Below, piece after piece: positions 26,777 to 36,078 of a stretch of 64,000 nt of DNA. The stretch comes from Sphingomonas xanthus (GTDB taxonomy: Bacteria; Pseudomonadota; Alphaproteobacteria; Sphingomonadales; Sphingomonadaceae), in NCBI RefSeq assembly GCF_007998985.1, contig NZ_CP041659.1, positions 1,362,001-1,426,000 of the forward strand. Direction: 5' to 3'. The position numbers and the translations under genes are program-made. How positions within the stretch are numbered: position 1 is the first letter of the stretch; each line of letters begins with the position of its first letter. The notes under the pieces are model-generated. The model was not told where the DNA came from and made no database searches. It saw only the letters and a list, made by a program, of their open reading frames with translations.

Positions 26777-29109
26777 CCGGCCATCCGCTTGGCGCCCAGG
26801 CCGAGCACCATCTGGTTGGCGCGGTCGTAGCTCAGCGGGCGACCGAACAGATAGCCCTGGATGATGTCGCACCCCAGGTCGCGCATCCGCTCGAAATCCT
26901 CGGCGGTTTCCACCCCCTCGGCGGTGATCGACATGCGGAACGACTTGGCCAGCTGAACGATCGACTGAATGATCGCGACATTTTCCGGGCGCGATCCGGC
27001 TTCACGGACGAAGCTGCCGTCTATCTTCAGCTTATGGAACACCGCCTTGTTCAGATAGCCGATCGACGAATAGCCGGTGCCGAAGTCGTCGAGTGCAATG
27101 CCGACACCGAGCGAACGCAGGCGCTTGAGTACGTCGAGAGTCGCGCCATTGTCGCCCAGGAACACACCCTCGGTGACCTCCAGTTCGATGCGATTGGCGG
27201 CGACCTTGTTGCGGCCCAAGGCTTGGCTGACGATGTTGGGCAACGCCGGAAGGACGATCTGCTTGGGACTGATGTTCAGCGCGACGCTGATCTGTTCCGG
27301 CCAGGTCGCTGCGGCGCGGCAGGCTTCTTCGATAACCCATTCACCGATCGCCGGCATAAGCCCGCTTTCCTCGGCAACCGGGATAAAGACGTTGGGCGGG
27401 ACGAAACCGCGCTGCGGATGGTTCCAGCGGATCAACGCCTCGAACCCCGTGAGCTTCTGGTCCTTAGCGTTGACAAGCGGCTGGTAGACGAGGTGGAATT
27501 GCTTTGACGCGATCGCACCGCGCAGGTCGGTTTCAAGGCGGATCCGATCATCCTGCTCTGTCTGAAGTTCGGACGAGAAATATTTGGCCACGCCGCGACC
27601 GGCTCCCTTGGCTTCGTACAGCGCAAGATCAGCTTTGAGGATCAAGTCGTCGACGGTCGCGCCGTCGATCGGTCCGAAGGCGCAGCCAATCGACACGCCG
27701 ATCCGGATTTCGGTCTGGTCGATCATGTAGGGCTCGGCGATCGCATGGATGATACTGCTGGCGAGCTGCTCGACCTTGTGGCGCGATTGCGCGTCAGTGA
27801 CGACGATGGCGAACTCGTCACCGCCCATCCGGCCGACATGGCCATCCGCGCCGACCTGGTCACACAGCCGCTTGGCAACCGCCTGCAGCACCGCGTCGCC
27901 TTTCGGATGCCCGAAGGTGTCGTTTACCGGTTTGAACCCGTCGAGGTCGAGGAACATGATCGCGCAGGGTACATTGCCCGCCGTCGCATTGCGCAGCGCT
28001 TCGCCGAGAAGCTGGCGGACACGGCCGCGATTGGGCAGGCCCGACAGTACATCGACATTGGCAAGGTGGGTCAGCCGCTCCTGCGTGTGGCGAATTTCGG
28101 TGATGTCGCTACCGACACCGCGAAAGCCTTCGAAGCGGCCGGCGGTATCGATGATCGGATCGCCGGCAATTGAAATCCAGCGCGGCCCGCGTGCGGTCTT
28201 CAATTCCATTTCCAGCGCGTTGAAGGGCTGCTTTTCGAGGAGCACCCGGCCAAGCTCGGCATGGCCGCCGAGCAGCGAGGGAAGCGAGTGGCCGACCAGC
28301 TGGCTGGCCGGGCGCCCAAGCAAGGCGACCATGCGGCTGGAGATATAGGTCACGCGATTTTCGCTATCCACCTGCCACAGCCAACCCACGCCGCGCTGTT
28401 CATACTCCTGAAGCAACAGGCTTGCGCTTGCCGACTGGGAACCGAAATCGGCGTTGGTCTTGAGCTGGCCGAACGCCCAGCGTGCGACGGTGAGGACGCC
28501 GACGATCGCCATGCCCAGGGTGAACAGGATGGCGACGATATTGTCGAATGGCACGGCGCTGCGGCTCACCAGCAGGGCGTAGCTGAGGCCGGCGGTGAAG
28601 ATGGCCATCCATGCGGTGACGCAGGTCGGAAAGACAACAAGGCCGAGCGCGGCGATTCCGAGGCCGGCGATCAGCGTCGCTGCGACCGCCTGGCTATCCG
28701 GGGTGATCGACGCAAAGGACACAACCGGCAGCGACAGCCAGATGACGGCGCGCAGGACTATGTCGCCGACCAGCAGCAACTTAGGGACTTTGCGGCCTGA
28801 TCGGCCGACATGGGTCACCGCCTGATTGCGGGCCATCTGCATTGCACCGAGGTTCGCGGCAATGACGGCAGCGGCCCAGCCGACCAGGTAGGCGGTTGGG
28901 ACATGACCATGCAGGATCATCGCCATGAACAGCGCCGCGACGCTGTTGGCGGCGGCAAAAAAAGGCGCAAATCCGCCGCGCGCGATAAGCTGCGCATCGC
29001 GCAGCGGACTGCTGCCCTCATCGACTTCGCGCGAGGTCACGCCCAACGATTCGCCGTCGGGAAGGCGTGCCGAAATCATGCGCTTGTAACGGTCAGGTGC
29101 CTCGTACAT
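26773..29109 (-). CDS. Membrane GGDEF-EAL protein with PAS domain (c-di-GMP turnover)
   Basis: A 778-residue protein: five to six membrane helices (about 45-215), PAS (about 235-350), GGDEF (near 426) and EAL. GGDEF is intact (GRMGGDEFAIV), but the inhibitory RxxD I-site five residues upstream reads VGAD and is lost. The EAL domain keeps EALIRW, NISPKQ, EVTEG, DDFGTGYSS, KIDGSFV, AEGVET and QGYLFGRPL, so phosphodiesterase activity is expected. Net output (synthesis or degradation) cannot be decided. It shares the stop palindrome CTAG with the convergent hybrid kinase; a functional link is possible. Confidence 0.93.
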   Translation of the reverse strand: MYEAPDRYKRMISARLPDGESLGVTSREVDEGSSPLRDAQLIARGGFAPFFAAANSVAALFMAMILHGHVPTAYLVGWAAAVIAANLGAMQMARNQAVTHVGRSGRKVPKLLLVGDIVLRAVIWLSLPVVSFASITPDSQAVAATLIAGLGIAALGLVVFPTCVTAWMAIFTAGLSYALLVSRSAVPFDNIVAILFTLGMAIVGVLTVARWAFGQLKTNADFGSQSASASLLLQEYEQRGVGWLWQVDSENRVTYISSRMVALLGRPASQLVGHSLPSLLGGHAELGRVLLEKQPFNALEMELKTARGPRWISIAGDPIIDTAGRFEGFRGVGSDITEIRHTQERLTHLANVDVLSGLPNRGRVRQLLGEALRNATAGNVPCAIMFLDLDGFKPVNDTFGHPKGDAVLQAVAKRLCDQVGADGHVGRMGGDEFAIVVTDAQSRHKVEQLASSIIHAIAEPYMIDQTEIRIGVSIGCAFGPIDGATVDDLILKADLALYEAKGAGRGVAKYFSSELQTEQDDRIRLETDLRGAIASKQFHLVYQPLVNAKDQKLTGFEALIRWNHPQRGFVPPNVFIPVAEESGLMPAIGEWVIEEACRAAATWPEQISVALNISPKQIVLPALPNIVSQALGRNKVAANRIELEVTEGVFLGDNGATLDVLKRLRSLGVGIALDDFGTGYSSIGYLNKAVFHKLKIDGSFVREAGSRPENVAIIQSIVQLAKSFRMSITAEGVETAEDFERMRDLGCDIIQGYLFGRPLSYDRANQMVLGLGAKRMAG

Positions 29110-29193
29110 CCGGTCTTCCGCTAGGGTGTTCGACCGGGGATAGGCGCAATTCAGTTACTTCGCGGTTAAAGATAGTCGGATTTGGCCGTGTTC

Positions 29194-31086
29194 CTATAGC
29201 TTCAGTTCATCGAGATCGCGCGTCGTCACTGGGTGGTAAAGCGGCCTTGCCCGGGCATAAACGCGCTTCGCGATCGGCCGACCCCAGCCCGCATCCTCGG
29301 CGAGGCTGGTGATCAGCGGCCGCACGAACTTGCGGCGTCCCTGCATGGTTAAGAACTCCTCTAGCGCTGGCACCGCCGGATCGAAGCGATTCGCTACCGC
29401 CATCGTCAGAAATGCGAAACGAAGCTCGTTGTTGCCGGAGCGCGACAGACCGAAGGCGCCATCAAGGGCGGCCAGCTGCTTCGCCGACTGCTTGCGATCA
29501 ACGCGGTTCAGAAAGCGCAGCCGCTCATCGGTGTTCCACCGGGCCCAGGCGGCGCGATCCGGTAGCTTGCCGCCCGCGAAAGCCGTCACCGCCGCGTCGA
29601 CCTCGGCGAAGGCCTGCGGGTCGGCACCGGCCAGGTTGGAAGGCACGCCCGGTTCATTGACCCATTGGTCAAGCATCAGCTTGGCCTCGAGCGCCTTGTC
29701 GCCCTTGACCAGATGCTCGCGGATATCGGCGAGGAAGATGTTGGTGGTCACCGGCTCGAACTGGTGCCGGTCGAACCAGCCCCGCATCCAGGCATCGAAT
29801 CGCTCGCGGCCGACGGTCTGCTCGATCGTCAGCAGGAAGGCGGCGCCCTTTTCATAGGCGATGTCTGTCAGTCCCTCGTCCGGATGACGGCCCTCGAGGT
29901 CGATATGCAGGCGGGTGTCGGCGCCTTGCGGCCCGCCATTTTCGATGATCCCTTTCTGCATCGCATCAAGGCCAAGCGCGACCTGCTGCGCGGCGACCTT
30001 GGGGCCATAGACCTTCTCGATGATCCGCCGCTCGGCGTAGCTGGTAAATCCTTCGTTGAGCCAGAAATCGGCCCAGGTGGCATTGGTGGCAAGGTTGCCC
30101 GACCAGCTGTGAGCCAATTCATGGGCGATGAGGCTGGTGAGGCTCTTGTCCCCGGCGATGAAGGTCGGCGTCAGGAAGGTAAGGGTTGGATTTTCCATGC
30201 CGCCGAACGGGAAGCTGGGAGGCAGCACCAGCATGTCGTAACGGCCCCACTGATAAGGCCCGTAAAGCGCCTCGGCGGCTTCGACCATTTTCTCGGTGTC
30301 GGCCAGTTCGGCAGCGGCCTTGTCGAGCATCGCCGGTTCGGTCCAGACGCCAGTGCGCGGGCCAAGCTCACGGTAGGCGAGGTCGCCGACCGCTATTGCA
30401 ATCAGGTACGGCGCGACGGGCTTGTCCATTGCAAAGCTGAACTGGCGCGTCCGGCCGAGTTCTTGCGGCTCGCCTTGGCGCGGTGCGCTCATCACCGCGG
30501 TCAGCGGCTGGGGGACGGTGATCCTGGCTTCCCAGCTTTGCCGAATTCCAGGCGAATCCTGGGTCGGAATCCAAGTGCGGTTCTCGATCGATTGGCCCTG
30601 GCTCAGCAGATAAGGATGTTGCTTGCCTGCGGTCTGCTCAGGCGTCAGCCACTGCAGCGCGCCGGCATCGGGCGCGGACTTGTAGAGGATCTTGATTTTG
30701 CGCTTGTCGCCCATGGTAATGGTGAGCGGCGCGCCCAGATTCTCGTCGGCTTCTCCCACCTTGAACGGCAGGGGCTTGCCGGACTCGTCGCTGACCGCCT
30801 CGATCTCCAGCCCCTTGTCGTCGAGGACGATCTCCTTGGCCTCGGGCTTAGCCTCGATGTCGAGAGTCGCCGTGCCGCCGATGCGCTTGGCTTCGAAATC
30901 GACCGCGAGGTCGAGCGCGAGGTGGGTCACCCGGGCTTCCAGTGGCTTTGCATAGCTGTGGATGTCAGCCGCGTCGGGCGAGTCCAGTACCGGCGCAACC
31001 TTCGCGGCTTCGGCGGCTTGGGGCGGCGCGTCTGCGGCCCGGCAGGCGCCAAGGAGGACAAGGCCGATCAGGGCAAGGAGGCGCAT
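29194..31086 (-). CDS. M1 family aminopeptidase (LTA4 hydrolase-like), lipoprotein
   Basis: A 630-residue M1 metallopeptidase. It begins MRLLALIGLVLLGACRAAD, a lipoprotein signal with lipobox LGAC. The exopeptidase motif GGMENP is at 295-300, the zinc site HELAHSWSGN has H322 and H326, and the third ligand is E345 in LNEGFTSY. The C-terminal helical repeat domain with VGRERFDAWMRGWFDRHQF is of leukotriene-A4-hydrolase type. It probably trims N-terminal residues from peptides at the periplasmic face of the envelope. Full length for the family. Confidence 0.93.
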   Translation of the reverse strand: MRLLALIGLVLLGACRAADAPPQAAEAAKVAPVLDSPDAADIHSYAKPLEARVTHLALDLAVDFEAKRIGGTATLDIEAKPEAKEIVLDDKGLEIEAVSDESGKPLPFKVGEADENLGAPLTITMGDKRKIKILYKSAPDAGALQWLTPEQTAGKQHPYLLSQGQSIENRTWIPTQDSPGIRQSWEARITVPQPLTAVMSAPRQGEPQELGRTRQFSFAMDKPVAPYLIAIAVGDLAYRELGPRTGVWTEPAMLDKAAAELADTEKMVEAAEALYGPYQWGRYDMLVLPPSFPFGGMENPTLTFLTPTFIAGDKSLTSLIAHELAHSWSGNLATNATWADFWLNEGFTSYAERRIIEKVYGPKVAAQQVALGLDAMQKGIIENGGPQGADTRLHIDLEGRHPDEGLTDIAYEKGAAFLLTIEQTVGRERFDAWMRGWFDRHQFEPVTTNIFLADIREHLVKGDKALEAKLMLDQWVNEPGVPSNLAGADPQAFAEVDAAVTAFAGGKLPDRAAWARWNTDERLRFLNRVDRKQSAKQLAALDGAFGLSRSGNNELRFAFLTMAVANRFDPAVPALEEFLTMQGRRKFVRPLITSLAEDAGWGRPIAKRVYARARPLYHPVTTRDLDELKL

Positions 31087-31118
31087 CGATTACTCCATCA
31101 TTCGCTGGCCGCGGGCAA

Positions 31119-32000
31119 TCAGGGGTAACTGACCGTCGTCGGCGCTTCGGGCAAGGGGATGAATTCTTCTTCGTCGCCCCGGACTAAAGGGAATCGGCCG
31201 GATTTCCAGTCCTGCTTTGCCTGGTTGATCCGGTCGCGCGATGAAGAGACGAAATTCCACCATACGTGGCGTGGGGTCCCAAAGGCCTCGCCGCCGAGCA
31301 GCATGAGCCGCGACGCGGTCGCGGCGCGCAGCGTCATGCGCTGTCCGGGGGCGAGCAGATAAAGGGTGAAAGGTTGCAGCCGATGGCCGTCAAGGCTGGC
31401 GTCGCCCTCGATCGGCAGTATCGCCCGTTCGTCGGCATCGAGGTCGATCGGCAGGTTCGCGCCCGCACTTAGCTGGATGTCGGCATAGATCGTCTGGCAG
31501 TGCTGGGTGACCGAAGCCGACTGGCCCCACAGCCTTCCCATCAGCACCCGGGCTGCGATGCCCTCCCCCTCGACGATCGGCAGTCCGGGTGGCCCGACAT
31601 GCTCGAACGCCGGATCGATCTCTTCCTTGTCGTCCGGCAGGGCGAGCCAGGTCTGCATTCCGTAAAGACTGGGTCCTTGGGCGCGGGATGCCGCGGGCGA
31701 ACGTTCGGAGTGCACGATCCCCCGTCCCGCTGTCATCAGGTTTACCGCTCCGGGCTCTATCACCTTGCGCGTTCCAAGGCTGTCGCGATGTTCGATCGCA
31801 CCTTCGAACAGATAGGTCACGGTCGCCAGGTTGATGTGCGGATGCGGGCGAACGTCCATGCCCTTGCCGATTGGGAGGCGCGCCGGACCGAACTGGTCGA
31901 CGAAAATGAAGGGGCCGACCATCGTCCGCTCCTTCGCCGGAAGGGTCCGGCGGACTTTGAAGTCGCCAAGGTCGTGGGTCGAGGGGGTGATCGTCTCCAT
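31119..32000 (-). CDS. Pirin family protein
   Basis: A 293-residue bicupin of the pirin family. The N-terminal cupin shows DVRPHPHINLATVTYLFEG and GRGIVHSERSP, with the His ligands of the metal site. The C-terminal cupin is LLLGGEAFGTPRHVWWNFVSSS. Bacterial pirins act as quercetinases or redox-linked regulators; the role here is unknown. ATG at 32000 overlaps the bolA stop by one base (TGATG), so it is coupled to bolA. A GTG one codon upstream is also possible. Confidence 0.92.
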   Translation of the reverse strand: METITPSTHDLGDFKVRRTLPAKERTMVGPFIFVDQFGPARLPIGKGMDVRPHPHINLATVTYLFEGAIEHRDSLGTRKVIEPGAVNLMTAGRGIVHSERSPAASRAQGPSLYGMQTWLALPDDKEEIDPAFEHVGPPGLPIVEGEGIAARVLMGRLWGQSASVTQHCQTIYADIQLSAGANLPIDLDADERAILPIEGDASLDGHRLQPFTLYLLAPGQRMTLRAATASRLMLLGGEAFGTPRHVWWNFVSSSRDRINQAKQDWKSGRFPLVRGDEEEFIPLPEAPTTVSYP

Positions 32001-32296
32001 CACCCCGGCACGCTCGCCTTGATCGTCAGCGCATGAACGCGCTCATCCATCAGTTCGCCAAGCGCGGAATAGACCGCCCGCTGGCGCTGCACCCGGTTCA
32101 TCCCGGCAAAGGCAGGGCTTTCGATCACCAGCCCGAAATGGCTTTCCCCACGCGGGTCATGGCCGGCATGGCCGACATGGTGGCGGCTCTGATCCTCCAG
32201 TTCCAGACGTGTCGGGCGCAGTGCCGCAGTGAGGCGCGCGATCATTTCGCGGGCAACGGGACCATGGTCCCGGGGATCGGTGGAAGCTGCGTTCAT
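32000..32296 (-). CDS. BolA family protein
   Basis: A 98-residue BolA-like protein with the class signature SHFGLVIESPAFAGMNRVQRQRAVY and the preceding HVGHAGHDPRGESH, where the His residues can ligate a shared [2Fe-2S] cluster with a monothiol glutaredoxin. It is involved in iron-sulfur handling or stress response. It is divergent from the J-domain gene; bolA and dnaJ next to cobST is a familiar alphaproteobacterial arrangement. Confidence 0.92.
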   Translation of the reverse strand: MNAASTDPRDHGPVAREMIARLTAALRPTRLELEDQSRHHVGHAGHDPRGESHFGLVIESPAFAGMNRVQRQRAVYSALGELMDERVHALTIKASVPG

Positions 32297-32333
32297 GGTC
32301 CCTATATAGGCGGGTTGAACCGGAGAGGAATGC

Positions 32334-32903
32334 GTGACGGCTCGGCAGACGAAGTGGCATGGACGGATCGAAGGTGCGGCGGGGCGGTGCTCGGTCGCGG
32401 GATGTCGGAAAGCGGGCGAGTTTCGCGCGCCGCTGACGCCTGGAGGGTTTGACGGCCCCGGCAGCTGGCGGCTGCTGTGCCTCGACCATGTCCGTGAACA
32501 TAATAGCCGCTATAATTACTTCGCCGGCATGTCGCCCGAGGAGATCGAGGCGGCGCAGGCGCCGATCGCGGGGTGGGAACGGGAAACGCGCGCTTTTGCC
32601 GCGGGAGCCGGGCGCGGGCCGGCATGGCGCGATTTCACCGATCCGCTGGATGCAATTGCCGTGCGTTTCCGGCCGATGGACGCGGGTCAGGACCTCCAAC
32701 GTTTCTCAGCGCGGGAGCGGGATGCGCTGCGCGTGCTTGGCCTGAAGGACAATGCCGACCTGCATGCCGTGCGCAAACGTTATTCGGAACTGGTGCGCCT
32801 CTATCATCCCGACCGTAACGGCGGCGACCGGGGGCATGAGAAAAAGTTGGGCGAGGTCCTAGCGGCCTGGCAGTTGCTGAGGGGCGCAGCCGCCTTTTCC
32901 TGA
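32334..32903 (+). CDS. J-domain (DnaJ-like) protein
   Basis: A 189-residue protein with a C-terminal J domain (about 125-185). It includes ALRVLGLKDNADLHAVRKRY, the essential HPD in LYHPDRNGGD, and helix IV KKLGEVLAAWQLL. The N-terminal half (Cys/His-containing, RCSVAGCRKAGEFRAP and CLDHVREHN) looks like a small metal-binding segment. It should recruit and stimulate DnaK for particular clients. Starts with GTG; GGAGAGG five bases upstream supports it. Confidence 0.9.
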   Translation: MTARQTKWHGRIEGAAGRCSVAGCRKAGEFRAPLTPGGFDGPGSWRLLCLDHVREHNSRYNYFAGMSPEEIEAAQAPIAGWERETRAFAAGAGRGPAWRDFTDPLDAIAVRFRPMDAGQDLQRFSARERDALRVLGLKDNADLHAVRKRYSELVRLYHPDRNGGDRGHEKKLGEVLAAWQLLRGAAAFS

Positions 32904-32971
32904 CGCCCGCCGGCGGGGGCGGGCTAGGGAGTCCATCGAAGGTTTAGCACCGATGTGCCGCAGGCCCGGTC

Positions 32972-33694
32972 CTACCGTCCCGCGGTGTCGAGAATCGGGC
33001 GGAATCCTCCCCAGAACATGCGCTTGCCGTCGAAGGGCATTTCCTTCCCTTCCATTGACGTGTCGGCCATCATCTTGGCCCAAGCCGCGTCGCGGGTCTC
33101 CTTGTCGGGCCATTCGACATAGGAATAGACGACGCTTTCTCCATCTTCTGCCTTAACAGCGCGCTTGAAATCGGTGACCTTGCCGTCAGGCACATCATCG
33201 CTCCACGCCTCGACGACGCGAACCGCCCCCAGTTCCTTGAACTTGCCAGCCATTTCCCGCGCCATTTCGCAATAGGCATCCTTCTTCACAGTCGGAACCG
33301 GAACGACATAGCCGTCGGTATACCCAGGGGTGCCTTCGCCGCGTTCGTCGACGATGGTATCGAAGCCGCCGACGATCATGCGCTTGCCATCGAACGGCAT
33401 CGATTCGCCCATCGCCTTCATTCGCGGATCGCTCATCATCCTGGCATTGGCCGCGTCGCGGGTCGCCTTATCCGGATATTCGAACCAGCTGAACACGACC
33501 GTTTCGTCGTCCGTGGCCTGGACCGCGCCTGGAAAGTCGGTGAGTTTGCCCTTGGGTATGTCGTCGCCCCAGCTTTCGACCATACGGGTGACACCAAATT
33601 CCTTGAAGATCGGTGCCGCCTCGCTGGCATGCCGGTGATATTCGTTCTTGCTGGCGGTCGGGACCGGACAGACAAATCCTTCGATGTAGGTCAT
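32972..33694 (-). CDS. Tandem DUF1428 protein
   Basis: A 240-residue protein made of two copies of the roughly 115-residue DUF1428 (dimeric alpha/beta barrel) domain. MPFDGKRMIVGGF near residue 100 is repeated as MPFDGKRMFWGGF near residue 222, and the domain starts YIEGFVCPVPT and YTDGYVVPVPT also match. Single-copy forms are usual, so this is a fused internal duplication that would make an intramolecular dimer. ATG at 33694 has GGAGGAGAGG upstream. Downstream of the VOC gene in a likely operon facing an HxlR regulator. Function unknown. Confidence 0.85.
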   Translation of the reverse strand: MTYIEGFVCPVPTASKNEYHRHASEAAPIFKEFGVTRMVESWGDDIPKGKLTDFPGAVQATDDETVVFSWFEYPDKATRDAANARMMSDPRMKAMGESMPFDGKRMIVGGFDTIVDERGEGTPGYTDGYVVPVPTVKKDAYCEMAREMAGKFKELGAVRVVEAWSDDVPDGKVTDFKRAVKAEDGESVVYSYVEWPDKETRDAAWAKMMADTSMEGKEMPFDGKRMFWGGFRPILDTAGR

Positions 33695-33733
33695 TGCGCC
33701 TCTCCTCCTAAAAATCTGGCTCACGGCCTTCGG

Positions 33734-34168
33734 TCACGCTTGCTCGAGCGCCACCGCCCCGCCTTCGACAGCATCGGCCGACAACCAGTTCGGCTCCCAA
33801 TGATGGCCGTCGGGATCTTCAAAGCTGCGGCCATACATCATCTCGCCGAATTCCTGTTTCGGGCCGGGATCGGCCTTGCCGCCGGCCGCGGCCGCCTTGT
33901 CGACCATCGCGTCGACCTCGGCTTTGCTGTCGCAGGACAAGGCGAGCAGGACGCCGCTGGTGCGATGGGCGTCGATCACGTCCTTCGACGTGAAATTCCG
34001 ATAGAAATCGTGGGTCAGGAGCATGACGCAGATGGAGTCGCTGAACTGGACCGCGCTCGCCTGCTCGTTGGAAAACTTCGGGTTCTTGGTGCCGCCGATC
34101 GCTTCGTAGAAAGCGCTCGACCGGGCTAAATCGGTGACCGGCAAATTCACGAAAATCATTCTGGACAC
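33734..34168 (-). CDS. VOC (glyoxalase/bleomycin-resistance) superfamily protein
   Basis: A 144-residue protein of two beta-alpha-beta-beta-beta modules: MIFVNLPVTDLARSSAFYEAIGG at the start and SFEDPDGHHWEP near the end, with GHxWE as the usual metal-site Glu region. This subfamily is often described as extradiol-like or PhnB-like and has no fixed substrate. GTG start at 34168 with AGGAGG seven bases upstream. First gene of the operon with the tandem DUF1428 gene. Confidence 0.88.
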   Translation of the reverse strand: MSRMIFVNLPVTDLARSSAFYEAIGGTKNPKFSNEQASAVQFSDSICVMLLTHDFYRNFTSKDVIDAHRTSGVLLALSCDSKAEVDAMVDKAAAAGGKADPGPKQEFGEMMYGRSFEDPDGHHWEPNWLSADAVEGGAVALEQA

Positions 34169-34209
34169 TGAAGCCTCCTGCGACTCGACAGCTTGTATTT
34201 CTGGCCATT

Positions 34210-34243
34210 GAAGTTATAAAAAGCAACCATGAAGTCACAAAAA
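34210..34243. promoter_or_regulatory. Direct repeats, candidate HxlR operator
   Basis: GAAGTTATAAAAA (34210-34222) and GAAGTCACAAAAA (34231-34243) fit GAAGTYAYAAAAA with a 21-bp period, two helical turns. They lie between the VOC start and the HxlR start, the second copy running into the HxlR coding start. The AT-rich block stands out from the surrounding GC-rich DNA. Confidence 0.5.
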
Positions 34244-34915
34244 ATAACTAGATCACGGCCAAGCGAAGATAAGCGGCGCTATGACGATGCCTGCGGGACT
34301 GCACACGGGCTGGAGCTGGTCGGGGAGCGGTGGGCGCTGCTCGTATTGCGCGAATTGATGCTTGGGCCGCGCCGCTTTTCCCAGCTTCGGGCCGACTTGC
34401 CCGGCATCAGCGCGAATGTCCTGACTCAGCGCCTCAACGACCTGGAGCGGCGCGGGCTGGTCCGAAAAGGCCGGCTTTCGCCGCCTGCGAACGTGTCGGT
34501 CTATGAGGCGACGGAATGGGGTCTGGAAGCCGAGGCGATCGTCCAGTCGCTAGGCCGATGGGCCGCGCGAAGCCCGGCGCATGATCCGACCCTGCCGATC
34601 AGCGGAGTGTCGATCCTGTTGTCGATCCGGACGATGATCGACCGCGACAAGGCAAGGGCGATGAATGCGCGGATCAATTTCCGCTTTGGCAACGATCAAT
34701 ACCGCGGCCAACTGCGCGATGGGACGCTCGCGGTGGAGCGGGGCGAGCATCCCGATCCCGACCTGTGCATCGCGGCCGATCCCCAGTCGCTGGCGGCAGT
34801 CCTCTACGGCAAGGCCGAATACGGACTTATTGACTGGTCTGGCGACCGCGACCTGCTCGACCGTTTCGTCGACCTGTTCCACCTGCCGGCCAAGGCTTCC
34901 GTGCCGGCCCGTTAG
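34229..34915 (+). CDS. HxlR-family winged-helix regulator with SCP2-like C-terminus
   Basis: A 228-residue protein. The N-terminal HxlR domain (about 20-115) has ACGTAHGLELVGERWALLVLRELMLGPRRF and the wing region VLTQRLNDLERRGLV. The C-terminal half (about 125-220) resembles an SCP2-type lipid-binding fold (RGQLRDGTLAVERG...PDLCIAADPQSLAAVLYG), giving a plausible ligand pocket. It is divergent from VOC/DUF1428 and probably controls that operon and itself through the direct repeats at its start. Confidence 0.88.
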   Translation: MKSQKITRSRPSEDKRRYDDACGTAHGLELVGERWALLVLRELMLGPRRFSQLRADLPGISANVLTQRLNDLERRGLVRKGRLSPPANVSVYEATEWGLEAEAIVQSLGRWAARSPAHDPTLPISGVSILLSIRTMIDRDKARAMNARINFRFGNDQYRGQLRDGTLAVERGEHPDPDLCIAADPQSLAAVLYGKAEYGLIDWSGDRDLLDRFVDLFHLPAKASVPAR

Positions 34916-35073
34916 CAGCCCGCCGTATCTTCCCCGGGTTTGCATCTGAAAAAACCCGCCAGGCTGGCTGTCCGGTGCGGCCCGACGGCGATTTTTCCAG
35001 CCCGGCATCGCTGGCATCACGGCAAAAAGGCCGCTAGTCGCCGTGCCAACCCCATGCAACCGGTACCGATCCC

Positions 35074-36078
35074 ATGACCGAAATCCCCAATGTCACGCTA
35101 GACAGCCGCTCCGACACGATCCTGTCGACACCGGACAAGATGGTGAAGGTGCGCGACGCATTCGGCGTCGATAGCGACCTTGAAGTTCCGGCCTTCAGCG
35201 AAGCTGACGAGCGAGTCCCCGACCTCGACCCCGCCTATGTGTTCGATCCGGACACGACGATGGCGATCTGCGCCGGCTTCGCCCGCAACCGCCGGGTGAT
35301 GGTCCAAGGTTATCATGGGACCGGCAAGTCGACCCATATCGAGCAGGTCGCGGCCCGCCTCAACTGGCCTTGTATCCGGATCAACCTCGATGCGCACATC
35401 AGTCGTATCGACCTGATCGGACGCGACGCCATCGTCCTTCAGGACGGGCAGCAAGTGACCGAATTTCGCGAAGGGCTGCTGCCCTGGGCACTGCAGCATC
35501 CGGTGGCGCTGGTGTTCGACGAGTATGACGCCGGGCGCCCCGACGTGATGTTCGTGATCCAGCGCGTGCTAGAGACCGATGGCAAGCTGACCCTGCTCGA
35601 CCAGAACCGGGTGATCCGGCCCAACCCCTGGTTCCGACTTTTCGCCACGACGAACACCATTGGATTGGGCGACACCAGCGGCCTCTATCATGGTACGCAG
35701 GCGCTCAACCAAGGACAGCTTGACCGATGGAACATCGTCGCCACGCTCAACTACCTTCCAGCAGAAACCGAGGCACAGATCGTGCTCGCCAAGTCGGGCG
35801 AATATGACAGCGCCGGAGGTAAGGAAGAGGTAGGTATGATGGTGCAGGTCGCCAACCTGTCGCGCCAGGGCTTCATCAACGGCGACATCTCGACCGTGAT
35901 GAGCCCGCGCACGGTGATCAGCTGGGCGCAAAATGCGCTGATCTTCGGCGACGTCGGCTTCGCCTTCCGGTTGAGCTTCCTCAACAAATGCGATGAGGCG
36001 GAGCGGCCGCTGATCGCCGAATATTATCAGCGCGTGTTCGGCAAGGACCTTCCCGAAAGCATCGCTCACCGGGCCTGA
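35074..36078 (+). CDS. cobS: Cobaltochelatase subunit CobS
   Basis: A 334-residue AAA+ ATPase. Walker [10 protein letters not shown] is at 79-87, a Walker B-type ALVFDEYD near 150 and sensor [19 protein letters not shown] near 192, the CobS sequence. With CobT it forms the ATPase motor that works with CobN to insert cobalt into hydrogenobyrinate diamide in aerobic B12 synthesis. CobN and other cob genes are absent from the window. Its stop overlaps the cobT ATG by one base. No cobalamin riboswitch motif is recognised upstream. Confidence 0.95.
   Translation: MTEIPNVTLDSRSDTILSTPDKMVKVRDAFGVDSDLEVPAFSEADERVPDLDPAYVFDPDTTMAICAGFARNRRVMVQGYHGTGKSTHIEQVAARLNWPCIRINLDAHISRIDLIGRDAIVLQDGQQVTEFREGLLPWALQHPVALVFDEYDAGRPDVMFVIQRVLETDGKLTLLDQNRVIRPNPWFRLFATTNTIGLGDTSGLYHGTQALNQGQLDRWNIVATLNYLPAETEAQIVLAKSGEYDSAGGKEEVGMMVQVANLSRQGFINGDISTVMSPRTVISWAQNALIFGDVGFAFRLSFLNKCDEAERPLIAEYYQRVFGKDLPESIAHRA

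Noticed and set aside
34916-35073. Cobalamin riboswitch upstream of cobS
   Set aside because: I looked for the conserved B12-box-type core and found none; only an ordinary small inverted repeat (CCAGC/GCTGG) is present.
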